Shown one piece after another: positions 1-7,366 of a stretch of DNA of 16,701 nucleotides. Numbering within the stretch: the stretch's first letter is position 1; each line of letters starts with the position of its first letter. Under the pieces are notes generated by a model. The model saw only the letters and a list, made by a program, of their open reading frames with translations, was not told where the DNA came from and searched no databases. The stretch comes from an uncultured Eubacterium sp. (GTDB lineage Bacteria > Bacillota > Clostridia > Lachnospirales > Lachnospiraceae), in the NCBI GenBank assembly GCA_905236735.1, contig CAJOOU010000042.1, forward strand, positions 1 through 16,701, given 5' to 3'. A program made the position numbers and the translations under genes.

Positions 1-286
1 GAACCGTGTATCTTTCCGTAGAGCAATGAAGTCTTGCATGTCAAGAGCAATGAAGACTGGCATCAAGGGTATCAAGACAAGCTGTTCTGGTCGTCTTGGT
101 GGTGCTGATATGGCACGTAGCGAGTCTTACAACGAAGGTACTATTCCACTTCAGACACTCAGAGCTGATATCGATTATGGTTTCGCTGAAGCAGATACAA
201 CTTACGGCAAGGTTGGCGTTAAGGTATGGATCTACAAGGGCGAAGTACTTCCAACTAAGGAAAACAAGGAAGGGAGCGACAAATAA
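1..286 (+). CDS. rpsC: 30S ribosomal protein S3 (uS3), 3' part only
   Basis: The window opens inside this gene; the reading frame starts at base 2 and gives the last 94 residues of S3, about the C-terminal 40 percent of a protein usually near 220 residues. The run RLGGADMARSE and the ending with TLRADIDYG, DTTYGK and VKVWIYKGE are diagnostic of the S3 C-terminal domain. S3 sits on the head of the small subunit, lines the mRNA entry tunnel and contributes to mRNA unwinding together with S4 and S5. The gene ends two bases before rplP, so the two are probably translationally coupled. The start, the KH domain and the S10-operon promoter lie outside the window. An ATG at base 26 is internal, not a start. 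Confidence 0.97.
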   Translation, partial: NRVSFRRAMKSCMSRAMKTGIKGIKTSCSGRLGGADMARSESYNEGTIPLQTLRADIDYGFAEADTTYGKVGVKVWIYKGEVLPTKENKEGSDK

Positions 287-288
287 TT

Positions 289-717
289 ATGTTAATGCCT
301 AAGAGAGTAAAGCATCGTAAACAGTTCCGTGGCAGAATGACCGGAAAAGCGATGAGAGGAAATAAAATTACTAATGGTGAATTTGGTATTGTTGCTTTAG
401 AGCCATGCTGGATTCGTTCAAATCAGATTGAGGCAGCCCGTATTGCCATGACCCGTCATATGAAGCGTGGTGGTAAGGTTTGGATTAAGATTTTCCCAGA
501 CAAGCCTATTACACATAAGCCGCTTGAAGTTCGAATGGGTAAAGGAAAAGGTGCTGTTGATTATTGGGCAGCTGTTGTTAAACCGGGCCGTGTAATGTTT
601 GAAGTTGCAGGTGTGCCTGAAGAGGTGGCTCGTGAGGCTCTTCGTCTTGCTGTGCATAAACTGCCATGCAAGTGTAAGGTTGTTTCTCGCGAAGATTTAG
701 AAGGCGGTGAATCATAG
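289..717 (+). CDS. rplP: 50S ribosomal protein L16 (uL16)
   Basis: A protein of 142 residues, normal for L16, beginning MLMPKRVKHRKQFRGRM, the typical N-terminus of the family. It binds 23S rRNA near the peptidyl transferase centre and the A-site tRNA elbow and is among the late assembly proteins of the large subunit. The basic N-terminal loop and the segment KPGRVMFEVAGVPEE are recognisable family features. It starts two bases after the rpsC stop, and the AGGGAGCGA region in the end of rpsC serves as its ribosome binding site. It is followed by rpmC as in nearly all bacteria. Confidence 0.98.
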   Translation: MLMPKRVKHRKQFRGRMTGKAMRGNKITNGEFGIVALEPCWIRSNQIEAARIAMTRHMKRGGKVWIKIFPDKPITHKPLEVRMGKGKGAVDYWAAVVKPGRVMFEVAGVPEEVAREALRLAVHKLPCKCKVVSREDLEGGES

Positions 718-718
718 A

Positions 719-928
719 ATGAAATCTAAGACATATATTGAAGATTTAAGAAATCAGTCAGTAGCTCAGCTTGGTGAAAGCCTTGTTACTGCTAAGAAAG
801 AACTTTTTAATCTCAGATTCCAGAATGCTACAAATCAGTTGGATAACACAGGAAGAATCAAAGAGGTTCGTAAGAACATTGCCAGAATTCAGACTATTAT
901 CACTGAGAAGGAAAACGCTGAGAACTAA
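719..928 (+). CDS. rpmC: 50S ribosomal protein L29 (uL29)
   Basis: L29 is a small, two-helix protein at the exit of the peptide tunnel, near the docking site for trigger factor and SRP. From the ATG at 719 the product has 69 residues, with the family signature KKELFNLRFQNATNQLDN followed by RIKEVRKNIARIQT. An in-frame GTG at 707 would add four residues and overlap rplP by 11 bases. I prefer 719 because the resulting N-terminus (MKSKTYIEDLR) matches the family and an AAGGCGGTG Shine-Dalgarno (701-709) lies upstream at usable distance. The gene starts one base after the rplP stop, implying coupling. Confidence 0.95.
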   Translation: MKSKTYIEDLRNQSVAQLGESLVTAKKELFNLRFQNATNQLDNTGRIKEVRKNIARIQTIITEKENAEN

Positions 929-955
929 TCTTAAGGAGAAAGGAGGCACCCCCTC

Positions 956-1210
956 GTGGAAAGAAATTTAAGAAAAACGCGTACAGGTAGAGTAGTTAGC
1001 AACAAGATGGATAAGACAATCGTTGTTGCTGTTGAAGATAATGTAAAGCATCCATTGTACAACAAGGTCGTTAAGAAGACTTACAAGCTTAAGGCTCATG
1101 ACGAAGCAAATGATTGTAACATTGGAGATACAGTAAGAGTAATGGAGACAAGACCTTTATCAAAGGATAAAAGATGGAGACTTGTTGAAATTATTGAGAG
1201 AGCAAAATAA
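956..1210 (+). CDS. rpsQ: 30S ribosomal protein S17 (uS17)
   Basis: An 84-residue S17 with a GTG start. S17 is an OB-fold primary binding protein that organises the 5' domain of 16S rRNA. The segments LRKTRTGRVVSNKMDKTIVV and HPLYNKVVKKTYK are the conserved strands of this family. The start is fixed by AGGAGG at 941-946, nine bases before the GTG. A second Shine-Dalgarno-like stretch lies just upstream, at 934-938. The 15 bases at 934-948 recur exactly upstream of rpmJ (7932-7946), another GTG-start gene. Confidence 0.97.
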   Translation: MERNLRKTRTGRVVSNKMDKTIVVAVEDNVKHPLYNKVVKKTYKLKAHDEANDCNIGDTVRVMETRPLSKDKRWRLVEIIERAK

Positions 1211-1225
1211 AAGGAGGCTTATCGC

Positions 1226-1594
1226 ATGATTCAGCAGGAAACCAGACTGAAGGTTGCCGACAACACAGGCGCAAAAGAGATCCTTTGTATCCGTGTTATG
1301 GGCGGCTCAACCAGAAGATATGCAAATATTGGAGATATCATCACTGCTACTGTTAAAGATGCAACACCAGGCGGCGTTGTAAAGAAGGGTGATGTAGTTA
1401 AAGCTGTAGTAGTAAGAACGGTTAAGGGTGTTCGTCGTAAAGACGGTTCTTACATCCGTTTCGATGAGAATGCAGCAGTTATCATAAAGGATGACAAGAC
1501 ACCAAGAGGAACTCGTATTTTCGGGCCGGTAGCAAGAGAGCTTCGTGAGAAACAGTTCATGAAGATAGTATCCCTCGCTCCGGAAGTATTATAG
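1226..1594 (+). CDS. rplN: 50S ribosomal protein L14 (uL14)
   Basis: A protein of 122 residues, the standard L14 length, beginning MIQQETRLKVADNTGAKE. L14 is a beta-barrel protein at the subunit interface, where it helps form a bridge with 16S rRNA and is the binding site of the silencing factor RsfS in other bacteria. The central GGVVKKGDVVKAVVVRT and the C-terminal REKQFMKIVSLAPEVL are family hallmarks. AAAGGAGG lies about eight bases before the ATG. The stop codon at 1592-1594 overlaps the Shine-Dalgarno of rplX, so the two genes are probably coupled. Confidence 0.98.
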   Translation: MIQQETRLKVADNTGAKEILCIRVMGGSTRRYANIGDIITATVKDATPGGVVKKGDVVKAVVVRTVKGVRRKDGSYIRFDENAAVIIKDDKTPRGTRIFGPVARELREKQFMKIVSLAPEVL

Positions 1595-1606
1595 GAGGTA
1601 TCGGTA

Positions 1607-1918
1607 ATGTCAATGACAAAGATAAAGAAGGGTGATACCGTAAGAGTTATCGCCGGAAGAGATAAAGACAAAGAAGGTAAGGTTATCTCTGTAAACACTA
1701 AGAAGGGAACACTCTTAGTTGAAGGAGTAAACATGGTTACCAAGCATACAAAGCCGAGCATGACAAACCAGAATGGCGGAATCATCCACCAGGAAGGACC
1801 GATCGATGCTTCAAATGTAATGTATGTACATAAGGGAACCGCTACAAGAGTTGGTTTTAAGATGGACGGAGACAAGAAAGTCCGTTATGCAAAATCAACG
1901 GGTGACGTTATTGATTAA
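1607..1918 (+). CDS. rplX: 50S ribosomal protein L24 (uL24)
   Basis: L24 starts assembly of the large subunit by binding the 5' end of 23S rRNA and later sits at the tunnel exit. The 103-residue product has an N-terminal KOW motif at about residues 7-33 (KGDTVRVIAGRDKDKEGKV), followed by the conserved HTKPS and GGIIHQEGPIDASNV segments. AGGAGG at 1593-1598 is eight bases from the ATG at 1607. A second in-frame ATG at 1613 is too close to decide by inspection, but spacing favours 1607. The length is normal. Confidence 0.97.
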   Translation: MSMTKIKKGDTVRVIAGRDKDKEGKVISVNTKKGTLLVEGVNMVTKHTKPSMTNQNGGIIHQEGPIDASNVMYVHKGTATRVGFKMDGDKKVRYAKSTGDVID

Positions 1919-1939
1919 TCTTAAGGAGGAAACCACAAA

Positions 1940-2479
1940 GTGAGTAGATTAAAAGAAACTTATACAAACGAGATTGTCCCTGCTATGACATCTAAGTTTG
2001 GATATAAAAATATTCACCAGGTACCGAAGATTGACAAAATCGTTATCAATATGGGTGTCGGTGAAGCAAAAGAAAATGCTAAGATACTTGACTCGGCAAT
2101 GGCTGATTTGGAGATTATTGCAGGTCAGAAGCCAATAGCTACAAAGGCTAAAAAGTCAATCGCTAACTTCAAGCTCAGAGAAGGACAGGCAATCGGATGC
2201 AAGGTAACTCTTCGTGGAGAGAGAATGTATGAATTCCTTGATCGTCTTGTAAACCTTGCTCTCCCAAGAGTTCGTGACTTTAGAGGAGTTAACCCGAACG
2301 CGTTTGACGGAAGAGGAAATTATGCACTTGGTATCAAGGAGCAGCTTATTTTCCCTGAAATCGAATTCGATAAAGTGGACAAGGTAAGAGGTATGGATGT
2401 TATCATCGTTACTACTGCCAAGACAGATGAAGAAGCACGCGAACTGCTCACACAGTTCAACATGCCGTTCCAGAAATAA
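1940..2479 (+). CDS. rplE: 50S ribosomal protein L5 (uL5)
   Basis: A 179-residue L5 beginning with GTG. L5 binds 5S rRNA with L18 and contacts the P-site tRNA and the small-subunit head protein S13. The segments INMGVGEA, KKSIANFKLREGQ, ALPRVRDFRGVN and MDVIIVTTAKTDEEA are characteristic of the family. The start is set by AAGGAGGA at 1923-1930, nine bases before the GTG. In E. coli the rplE start region is the target of S8 repression of the spc operon. I did not see an obvious copy of that structure here. Confidence 0.98.
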   Translation: MSRLKETYTNEIVPAMTSKFGYKNIHQVPKIDKIVINMGVGEAKENAKILDSAMADLEIIAGQKPIATKAKKSIANFKLREGQAIGCKVTLRGERMYEFLDRLVNLALPRVRDFRGVNPNAFDGRGNYALGIKEQLIFPEIEFDKVDKVRGMDVIIVTTAKTDEEARELLTQFNMPFQK

Positions 2480-2493
2480 GGAGGGAATTTATA

Positions 2494-2679
2494 ATGGCTA
2501 AAACATCGATGAAAGTTAAGCAGCAGCGTAAACAGAAATTCTCTACCAGGGAATACAGCCGCTGCAGAATCTGTGGAAGACCACATTCAGTATTAAGAAA
2601 ATATGGTATCTGCCGTGTATGCTTCCGTGAACTTGCATACAAGGGACAGATTCCGGGTGTTAAAAAGGCAAGTTGGTAA
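2494..2679 (+). CDS. rpsN: 30S ribosomal protein S14, zinc-binding type (uS14, type Z)
   Basis: A 61-residue short-form S14. The four zinc ligands are Cys24, Cys27, Cys40 and Cys43 in a CxxC-12-CxxC arrangement, marking this as the zinc (C+) paralogue used under zinc-replete conditions in Firmicutes. S14 binds 16S rRNA in the head of the small subunit. The ending PGVKKASW is the usual C-terminus. GGAGG (2480-2484) precedes the ATG. Many Firmicutes carry a second, zinc-free S14 elsewhere, which cannot be judged from this window. Confidence 0.98.
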   Translation: MAKTSMKVKQQRKQKFSTREYSRCRICGRPHSVLRKYGICRVCFRELAYKGQIPGVKKASW

Positions 2680-2718
2680 ACTTCCCTTAGACCTTAAAAT
2701 ATAGGAGGAAATAATCAG

Positions 2719-3120
2719 ATGACAACCAGCGATCCAATTGCAGATATGCTTACAAGAATCCGTAATGCAAATATTGCAAAACATGATACAGTAGATGTTC
2801 CGGCATCTAAGATGAAGATTGCCATTGCCGGTATCCTTTTAGATGAGGGTTATATCAGCGCATATGATTTAATAGAGGAAGGCAACTTCAAAACAATCCG
2901 TATCACTATGAAATACGGTAGTGATAAAAATGTTAAAATCATCTCAGGGCTTAAGAGAATCTCTAAGCCGGGTCTTCGCGTTTATGCAGGCAAAGATGAG
3001 ATACCGAAGGTGCTTGGAGGACTTGGTATAGCCATCCTCTCGACAAACCACGGTATTGTTACAGATAAAGAAGCAAGAAAGCTTAAGGTCGGAGGCGAGG
3101 TTCTCGCTTTCGTATGGTAA
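2719..3120 (+). CDS. rpsH: 30S ribosomal protein S8 (uS8)
   Basis: A protein of 133 residues, normal for S8, beginning MTTSDPIADMLTRIRNA. S8 binds helix 21 of 16S rRNA and organises the central domain; in E. coli it is also the translational repressor of the spc operon. The C-terminal STNHGIVTDKEARK and GGEVLAFVW are the RNA-binding signature. AGGAGG at 2703-2708 precedes the ATG by ten bases. An 88-base spacer, long for this cluster, separates it from rplF. Confidence 0.98.
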   Translation: MTTSDPIADMLTRIRNANIAKHDTVDVPASKMKIAIAGILLDEGYISAYDLIEEGNFKTIRITMKYGSDKNVKIISGLKRISKPGLRVYAGKDEIPKVLGGLGIAILSTNHGIVTDKEARKLKVGGEVLAFVW

Positions 3121-3208
3121 TCCCTAAGGAACTGGAATCAGACTAAAGGGAGTTTCTGCGACACATAGGTGAAGCAGATAACATTATTCACAAATAGGAG
3201 GTACGGGC
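3121..3208 (+). other. rpsH-rplF spacer with several short inverted repeats
   Basis: This 88-base gap contains no gene. Inverted repeats are visible: TCCCT (3121-3125) with AGGGA (3147-3151), TCTGC (3155-3159) with GCAGA (3174-3178), and GTGAA (3169-3173) with TTCAC (3187-3191). The last two stems use overlapping or interleaved sequence, so both cannot fully form at once. All arms are only five base pairs, so this may be chance. The rplF Shine-Dalgarno (TAGGAGGT, near 3196) lies after the last arm. I see no convincing promoter or terminator. Confidence 0.3.
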
Positions 3209-3748
3209 ATGTCACGAATAGGAAGAATGCCAATCGCAATCCCGGCGGGTGTAACCGTTACGATTGCAGAAAATAATCAGGTGACTGTAAAAGGTCCAAA
3301 GGGTACTCTTGAGAGAGTATTACCTGCAGAGATGGAAATCAAGCAGGAAGGCGACGAGATTGTCGTTACAAGACCGAACGATTTAAAGAAAAATAAATCA
3401 CTTCACGGTTTAACAAGAACACTTATCAACAATATGGTTATAGGTGTGACCGAAGGATATTCTAAGACACTCGAAGTAAACGGTGTAGGTTTCAGGGTTG
3501 CCAAGTCAGGTAACAAACTTACATTAAACCTCGGTTTCTCTCATCCGGTTGAAATGATCGATCCTGAAGGTGTTGAAACATCTGTTGACGGAAACAAGAT
3601 CGTTGTAAGCGGAATTGACAAAGAAAAGGTTGGACAGTTTGCTGCTGAAATCAGAGACAAGAAGAGACCTGAGCCATATAAGGGCAAGGGAATCAAGTAT
3701 GCTGATGAAGTAATCAGACGCAAAGTCGGTAAAGCCGGTAAGAAATAA
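3209..3748 (+). CDS. rplF: 50S ribosomal protein L6 (uL6)
   Basis: A 179-residue L6 starting MSRIGRMPIAIPAGV. L6 binds near the sarcin-ricin loop and the factor-binding region of the large subunit and is needed for late assembly. It has the typical duplicated domain structure, one copy at about residues 1-82 and one at 83-179, with the conserved GVGFRV near residue 92 and the C-terminal motif KRPEPYKGKGIKYADEVIRR. AGGAGGT stands six to eight bases before the ATG. Length and composition are ordinary. Confidence 0.98.
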   Translation: MSRIGRMPIAIPAGVTVTIAENNQVTVKGPKGTLERVLPAEMEIKQEGDEIVVTRPNDLKKNKSLHGLTRTLINNMVIGVTEGYSKTLEVNGVGFRVAKSGNKLTLNLGFSHPVEMIDPEGVETSVDGNKIVVSGIDKEKVGQFAAEIRDKKRPEPYKGKGIKYADEVIRRKVGKAGKK

Positions 3749-3764
3749 ATAAAGGAGAGAAAAA

Positions 3765-4127
3765 ATGGTTAAGAAAGTATCTAGAAGTAAAGTTCGCCAG
3801 AACAAGCACAGAAGAGTACGCAATCGTATAGCCGGAACGGCTGAGAGACCAAGACTCTCTGTATTTAGAAGTAATAATCATATGTATGCCCAGATTATTG
3901 ATGATGTAGCGGGAAACACTCTCTGCGCAGCATCTACTCTTGATAAGGATGCAAATCTTGACAAGACAAACAATATCGAAGCAGCAGCATATGTTGGAAC
4001 AGCAATAGCTAAGAAGGCAGCCGCAGCCGGCATTACCGAAGTGGTATTTGACAGAGGTGGTTTCCTTTATCACGGTAAGATTGCAGCACTTGCAGATGCA
4101 GCAAGAGAAGCCGGATTAAAATTCTAA
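3765..4127 (+). CDS. rplR: 50S ribosomal protein L18 (uL18)
   Basis: A 120-residue L18, the main 5S rRNA-binding protein, which joins L5 in the central protuberance. The basic N-terminus (about 30 residues, KHRRVRNRIAGTAERPRL) contacts 5S rRNA. The core contains SVFRSNNHMYAQIID, and the end DRGGFLYHGKIAALADAAREAGL is diagnostic. AAAGGAGAG precedes the ATG. It lies between rplF and rpsE in the standard spc order. Confidence 0.98.
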   Translation: MVKKVSRSKVRQNKHRRVRNRIAGTAERPRLSVFRSNNHMYAQIIDDVAGNTLCAASTLDKDANLDKTNNIEAAAYVGTAIAKKAAAAGITEVVFDRGGFLYHGKIAALADAAREAGLKF

Positions 4128-4145
4128 GAAGGAGGAAAGGGATTA

Positions 4146-4655
4146 ATGAAACGAACAATTATCGATGCCAGTTCTCTGGAATTAGAAGATAAGGTAGTAT
4201 CAATCAAGCGAGTTACCAAGGTTGTTAAGGGTGGTCGTAACATGAGATTTACTGCACTTGTTGTAGTAGGTGACGGCAACGGACATGTTGGTGTAGGACT
4301 TGGAAAGGCTGCTGAAATTCCGGAAGCTATTCGTAAAGGAAAAGAAGACGCAACTAAGAATCTTATTGAAGTTAAGCTTGATGAGAACGGCTCAATCACA
4401 CATGATACAACAGGAAAGCACACCGGAGCATCAGTTCTTCTTAAGAAGGCTCCAAAGGGTACCGGTGTTATCGCCGGCGGTCCGGCTCGTAGCGTATGCG
4501 AGCTCGCAGGTATCACAAACATCCGTACAAAGTCACTTGGCTCAAACAATAAGCAGAATGTAGTTCTTGCTACAATCAATGCGCTCAGCCAGCTTAAGAG
4601 CCCTGAAGAAGTTGCAGCTCTTCGCGGCAAAACAGTAGAAGAGATTCTTGGTTAG
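4146..4655 (+). CDS. rpsE: 30S ribosomal protein S5 (uS5)
   Basis: A 169-residue S5. The N-terminal double-stranded-RNA-binding-like domain covers about residues 11-75 (KVVSIKRVTKVVKGGRNMRF, then GDGNGHVGVGLGKA). The C-terminal domain contains GTGVIAGGPARSVCELAGI and TKSLGSNNKQNVV. S5 lies at the mRNA entry tunnel next to S3 and S4, influences decoding accuracy, and is the classical site of spectinomycin-resistance substitutions in the N-terminal loop. The loop here (residues 20-31) shows no obvious deletion. AGGAGG at 4131-4136 precedes the ATG. Confidence 0.98.
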   Translation: MKRTIIDASSLELEDKVVSIKRVTKVVKGGRNMRFTALVVVGDGNGHVGVGLGKAAEIPEAIRKGKEDATKNLIEVKLDENGSITHDTTGKHTGASVLLKKAPKGTGVIAGGPARSVCELAGITNIRTKSLGSNNKQNVVLATINALSQLKSPEEVAALRGKTVEEILG

Positions 4656-4666
4656 GAGGAAAGATC

Positions 4667-4849
4667 ATGGCAGGTAAATTAAAGATTACACTTACAAAGT
4701 CTGTTATTGGTCAGAAGCCAAAGACCAAGGCGACTGTTGAAGCTTTAGGATTAAATAAAATCGGTAAGACCGTAGAACTTCCTGATAACGATGCTACTAA
4801 GGGCATGATTCAGAGAGTAAGACATATGGTCAAAGTTGAAGAAGCATAG
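4667..4849 (+). CDS. rpmD: 50S ribosomal protein L30 (uL30)
   Basis: A 60-residue L30, the usual bacterial length, with the family pattern KITLTKSVIGQKPKTKATVEALGL and the ending MIQRVRHMVKVEE. L30 is a small peripheral protein of the large subunit and is absent from some bacterial lineages but present here. A TAGGAGGAAAG Shine-Dalgarno overlaps the rpsE stop and sets the start at 4667. It is followed by rplO as in most Firmicutes. Confidence 0.97.
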   Translation: MAGKLKITLTKSVIGQKPKTKATVEALGLNKIGKTVELPDNDATKGMIQRVRHMVKVEEA

Positions 4850-4863
4850 AAGGAGGTGCCAAG

Positions 4864-5310
4864 GTGGGAATCGAATTATCAAACTTACAGCCGGCAGATG
4901 GCGCTAAGCATAGTGGAGATTTCAGAAGAGGTCGTGGACACGGTTCCGGAAACGGAAAGACAGCCGGAAAGGGACACAAGGGACAGAAAGCCCGTTCCGG
5001 TTCACCGAGACTTGGTTTCGAAGGTGGACAGATGCCTCTTTACAGACGAATTCCTAAGAGAGGATTTAAATGCATCAATTCTAAGGATATCGTCGGAATA
5101 AATCTTTCAGCACTTGAAAGATTTAACGATGGGGACACAGTTTCCGTTGAAACACTTATAGAAACAGGAATCGTTAAAAACCCACGCGATGGTGTTAAGA
5201 TTCTGGGGAATGGGCAGTTAACTAAGAAACTTACAGTACAGGCTAACGCTTTCTCAAAAAGCGCAGCAGAGAAAATTGAGGCTCTTGGTGGAAAAGCAGA
5301 GGTGATCTAA
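4864..5310 (+). CDS. rplO: 50S ribosomal protein L15 (uL15)
   Basis: A 148-residue L15 with a GTG start. The glycine- and arginine-rich N-terminal extension (about residues 18-55, RGRGHGSGNGKTAGKGHKGQ) threads into 23S rRNA, and the globular C-terminal domain ends in AEKIEALGGKAEVI. L15 is a late-assembling protein close to domain II of 23S rRNA. AAGGAGGTG at 4850-4858 sets the GTG start. The stop shares its last base with the secY start (TAATG), which strongly suggests translational coupling of the translocase to ribosomal protein synthesis. Confidence 0.97.
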   Translation: MGIELSNLQPADGAKHSGDFRRGRGHGSGNGKTAGKGHKGQKARSGSPRLGFEGGQMPLYRRIPKRGFKCINSKDIVGINLSALERFNDGDTVSVETLIETGIVKNPRDGVKILGNGQLTKKLTVQANAFSKSAAEKIEALGGKAEVI

Positions 5311-6629
5311 TGTTACAGACGCTTCGTAACGCATTTAAAATTGAAGACATTCGCAAGAGAATAATGTATACATTCTTCATGCTGGTTGTGATCCGTTTAG
5401 GATCACAGCTCCCGGCACCGGGTATTGACCGTTCTGTATTTACGAGCTGGTTCTCAAACCAGTCATCAGATGCGTTTAACTTCTTCAATTCAGTTACCGG
5501 TGGTTCGTTTGAGGATATGTCGGTGTTTGCATTAAACATCACACCGTATATTACGGCCTCAATCATTATGCAGCTTCTTACAATTGCCATACCGGCTCTT
5601 GAGGAGATGCATCGTGACGGCGAGGAAGGCCGCAAGAAGATTGTAACAATAACAAGATACCTTACAATTGGTCTTAGTATTATCGAGTCGGTGGCTCTTG
5701 CAATCGGTCTCGGAAGACAGGGATATCTTGAGGAATTTAATGCATTAAATGTCATCCTTATGGTGACAACACTTACTGCAGGTTCAGCAGTCCTTATGTG
5801 GATTGGTGAAAGAATCACGGAGAACGGAGTAGGAAACGGTATATCTATCGTACTTACAATTAATATTATTTCCCGTCTCCCCAATGACCTGTCAACGCTT
5901 TATGAGCAGTTTGTTTCAGGTAAGAATTACGGAAGAGCAGCCGTAGCCATTGCTATTATTGCAGCGGTAATCCTGCTTACGGTGATACTCGTTATCATCC
6001 TTCAGGATGCGCTCAGAAGAATACCTGTACAGTACTCAAAGAAGATTCAGGGCAGAAAGACCGTGGGCGGACAGTCATCGCACATTCCGCTTAAGGTAAA
6101 TACAGCCGGAGTTATCCCGGTAATCTTTGCACAGTCTATTCTTCAGACACCGGTTATCATTTGCCAGGTACTCGGCGTTACGGGAGGAACATCAATCTGG
6201 GGCAAGATTCTTTCGGGTATGACTCAGTCTAACTGGTGCAATCCGGCTCAGCCTGTATATTCAATCGGACTTGTGATATATATTCTTTTGATAATTGCGT
6301 TTGCTTATTTCTATACATCTATTACCTTTAATCCGTTAGAGGTGGCAGAGAATATGAGAAAGCAGGGTGGATTTATTCCGGGAATAAGACCGGGTAAGCC
6401 GACCAGCGATTACTTAAGCCAGATACTCAGCTACATCGTATTTATCGGTGCCGTGGGACTTGCCATAGTAGCGGTAATCCCGATTTTCTTCAACGGAGTA
6501 TTCGGAGCAAGCGTATCATTCGGCGGTACATCAATCATCATTATCGTCGGTGTTATCATTGAAACACTTAAACAGATTGAATCCCAAATGGTTACACGCC
6601 ATTACAAGACAGGATTCTTAAGTGAATAA
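5310..6629 (+). CDS. secY: Preprotein translocase channel subunit SecY
   Basis: A 439-residue SecY, the membrane channel of the Sec pathway, working with SecE, SecG and the SecA motor. About ten hydrophobic helices are visible, the first at about residues 18-36. Conserved motifs include ITPYITASIIMQLL (77-90), EEMHRDGEEGRKKI (98-111) in a cytoplasmic loop, and ENGVGNGIS (171-179). The cytoplasmic region GRKTVGGQSSHIPLKVN and the late motif NPLEVAENMRKQGGFIPGIRPGKPT are typical of SecY. The length is normal and no truncation is seen. AGAGGTGATC in the end of rplO serves as Shine-Dalgarno. A strong RNA hairpin follows before adk. Confidence 0.98.
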   Translation: MLQTLRNAFKIEDIRKRIMYTFFMLVVIRLGSQLPAPGIDRSVFTSWFSNQSSDAFNFFNSVTGGSFEDMSVFALNITPYITASIIMQLLTIAIPALEEMHRDGEEGRKKIVTITRYLTIGLSIIESVALAIGLGRQGYLEEFNALNVILMVTTLTAGSAVLMWIGERITENGVGNGISIVLTINIISRLPNDLSTLYEQFVSGKNYGRAAVAIAIIAAVILLTVILVIILQDALRRIPVQYSKKIQGRKTVGGQSSHIPLKVNTAGVIPVIFAQSILQTPVIICQVLGVTGGTSIWGKILSGMTQSNWCNPAQPVYSIGLVIYILLIIAFAYFYTSITFNPLEVAENMRKQGGFIPGIRPGKPTSDYLSQILSYIVFIGAVGLAIVAVIPIFFNGVFGASVSFGGTSIIIIVGVIIETLKQIESQMVTRHYKTGFLSE

Positions 6630-6645
6630 GACCAAAACAATTATG

Positions 6646-6688
6646 GCCACATTAAGTGCTGCGGGGCTACCCGGAGCACTTTCGTGGC
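6646..6688 (+). promoter_or_regulatory. Long stable hairpin between secY and adk
   Basis: The secY-adk spacer holds a nested stem-loop. The outer stem is GCCAC (6646-6650) with GTGGC (6684-6688), followed by an ATT/TC internal loop. The inner stem is AAGTGCT (6654-6660) with AGCACTT (6675-6681). After a single G:G mismatch there is a tip of CGGG (6662-6665) and CCCG (6670-6673) closing a GCTA loop. Sixteen base pairs can form. No T-run follows, so this is not a standard intrinsic terminator. It may set mRNA stability or processing between secY and adk, or bind a regulator. The structure is seen in the sequence; the role is inference. Confidence 0.65.
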
Positions 6689-6719
6689 GAAATATGCAAA
6701 ATGCGAAAGGAACATTCAA

Positions 6720-7364
6720 ATGAAGATAATAATGTTAGGAGCACCCGGCGCTGGTAAGGGTACTCAGGCAAAGCTTATAGCTGACAAATACTCTATTCCG
6801 CATATTTCCACGGGAGATATTTTCCGTGCCAATATAAAAGAGGGGACGGAGCTTGGAAAAAAGGCTAAGGAATATATGGACAAAGGAGCACTTGTTCCGG
6901 ATGAGCTCACATGCGATCTGGTTATGGACAGAATAAGTCAGGGTGACTGCAAAAACGGATTCGTTTTAGACGGTTTTCCAAGAACCATTCCGCAGGCAGA
7001 GGCTTTAAGCAGTGCACTTGAAAAAGAAGGCAAGAGCATGGATTTTGCGATTGACATTGAAGTTCCGGACGAAAACATAATAAACAGAATGGGTGGAAGA
7101 CGCGCATGCAAGGGCTGCGGAGCAACCTATCATATTGTAAACATACCGCCTAAAAAAGAAGGCATCTGCGACAGATGCGGAGAGGCTCTCGTACTTCGTG
7201 ATGATGATAAGCCTGAAACAGTAAAGAACAGACTTACGGTATATCATGATCAGACACAGCCGCTCATTGATTATTATAATAAGAAAAACATCCTTCATGA
7301 GGTGGACGGTACCATGGAAATGAATGATGTATTTGGTGCCATTACGGCAATACTTGGTGCATAA
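6720..7364 (+). CDS. adk: Adenylate kinase, zinc-LID form
   Basis: Interconverts ATP plus AMP with two ADP in the cytoplasm. The 214-residue product is the long bacterial form. The P-loop is GAPGAGKGT (7-15), the AMP-binding segment includes STGDIFR (30-36), and DGFPRT occupies 84-89. The LID domain carries four cysteines, Cys130, Cys133, Cys150 and Cys153, forming the structural zinc site found in many Gram-positive enzymes. I chose ATG 6720 over an upstream in-frame GTG (6684), because the GTG sits in the 3' arm of the hairpin and the extra 12 residues do not resemble the family. AAAGGA at 6706-6711 is a fair ribosome binding site. Adk follows secY as in most Firmicutes. Confidence 0.98.
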   Translation: MKIIMLGAPGAGKGTQAKLIADKYSIPHISTGDIFRANIKEGTELGKKAKEYMDKGALVPDELTCDLVMDRISQGDCKNGFVLDGFPRTIPQAEALSSALEKEGKSMDFAIDIEVPDENIINRMGGRRACKGCGATYHIVNIPPKKEGICDRCGEALVLRDDDKPETVKNRLTVYHDQTQPLIDYYNKKNILHEVDGTMEMNDVFGAITAILGA

Positions 7365-7366
7365 GT

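Noticed and set aside
707..718. Upstream GTG start for rpmC
   Set aside because: It would overlap rplP by 11 bases and add four residues unlike L29. The ATG at 719 gives the family N-terminus with a usable Shine-Dalgarno.
4124..4630. Open frame antisense to rpsE (168 codons)
   Set aside because: It lies fully opposite rpsE, has no ribosome binding site and no recognisable protein.
5243..5884. Long open frame antisense to rplO/secY (213 codons)
   Set aside because: It is opposite well-supported genes and its translation resembles no family. It is a shadow of secY codon use.
6684..6719. Upstream GTG start extending adk by 12 residues
   Set aside because: The GTG lies in the 3' arm of the secY-adk hairpin and the extra residues are unlike adenylate kinases. 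ATG 6720 starts the normal MKIIMLGAPG.
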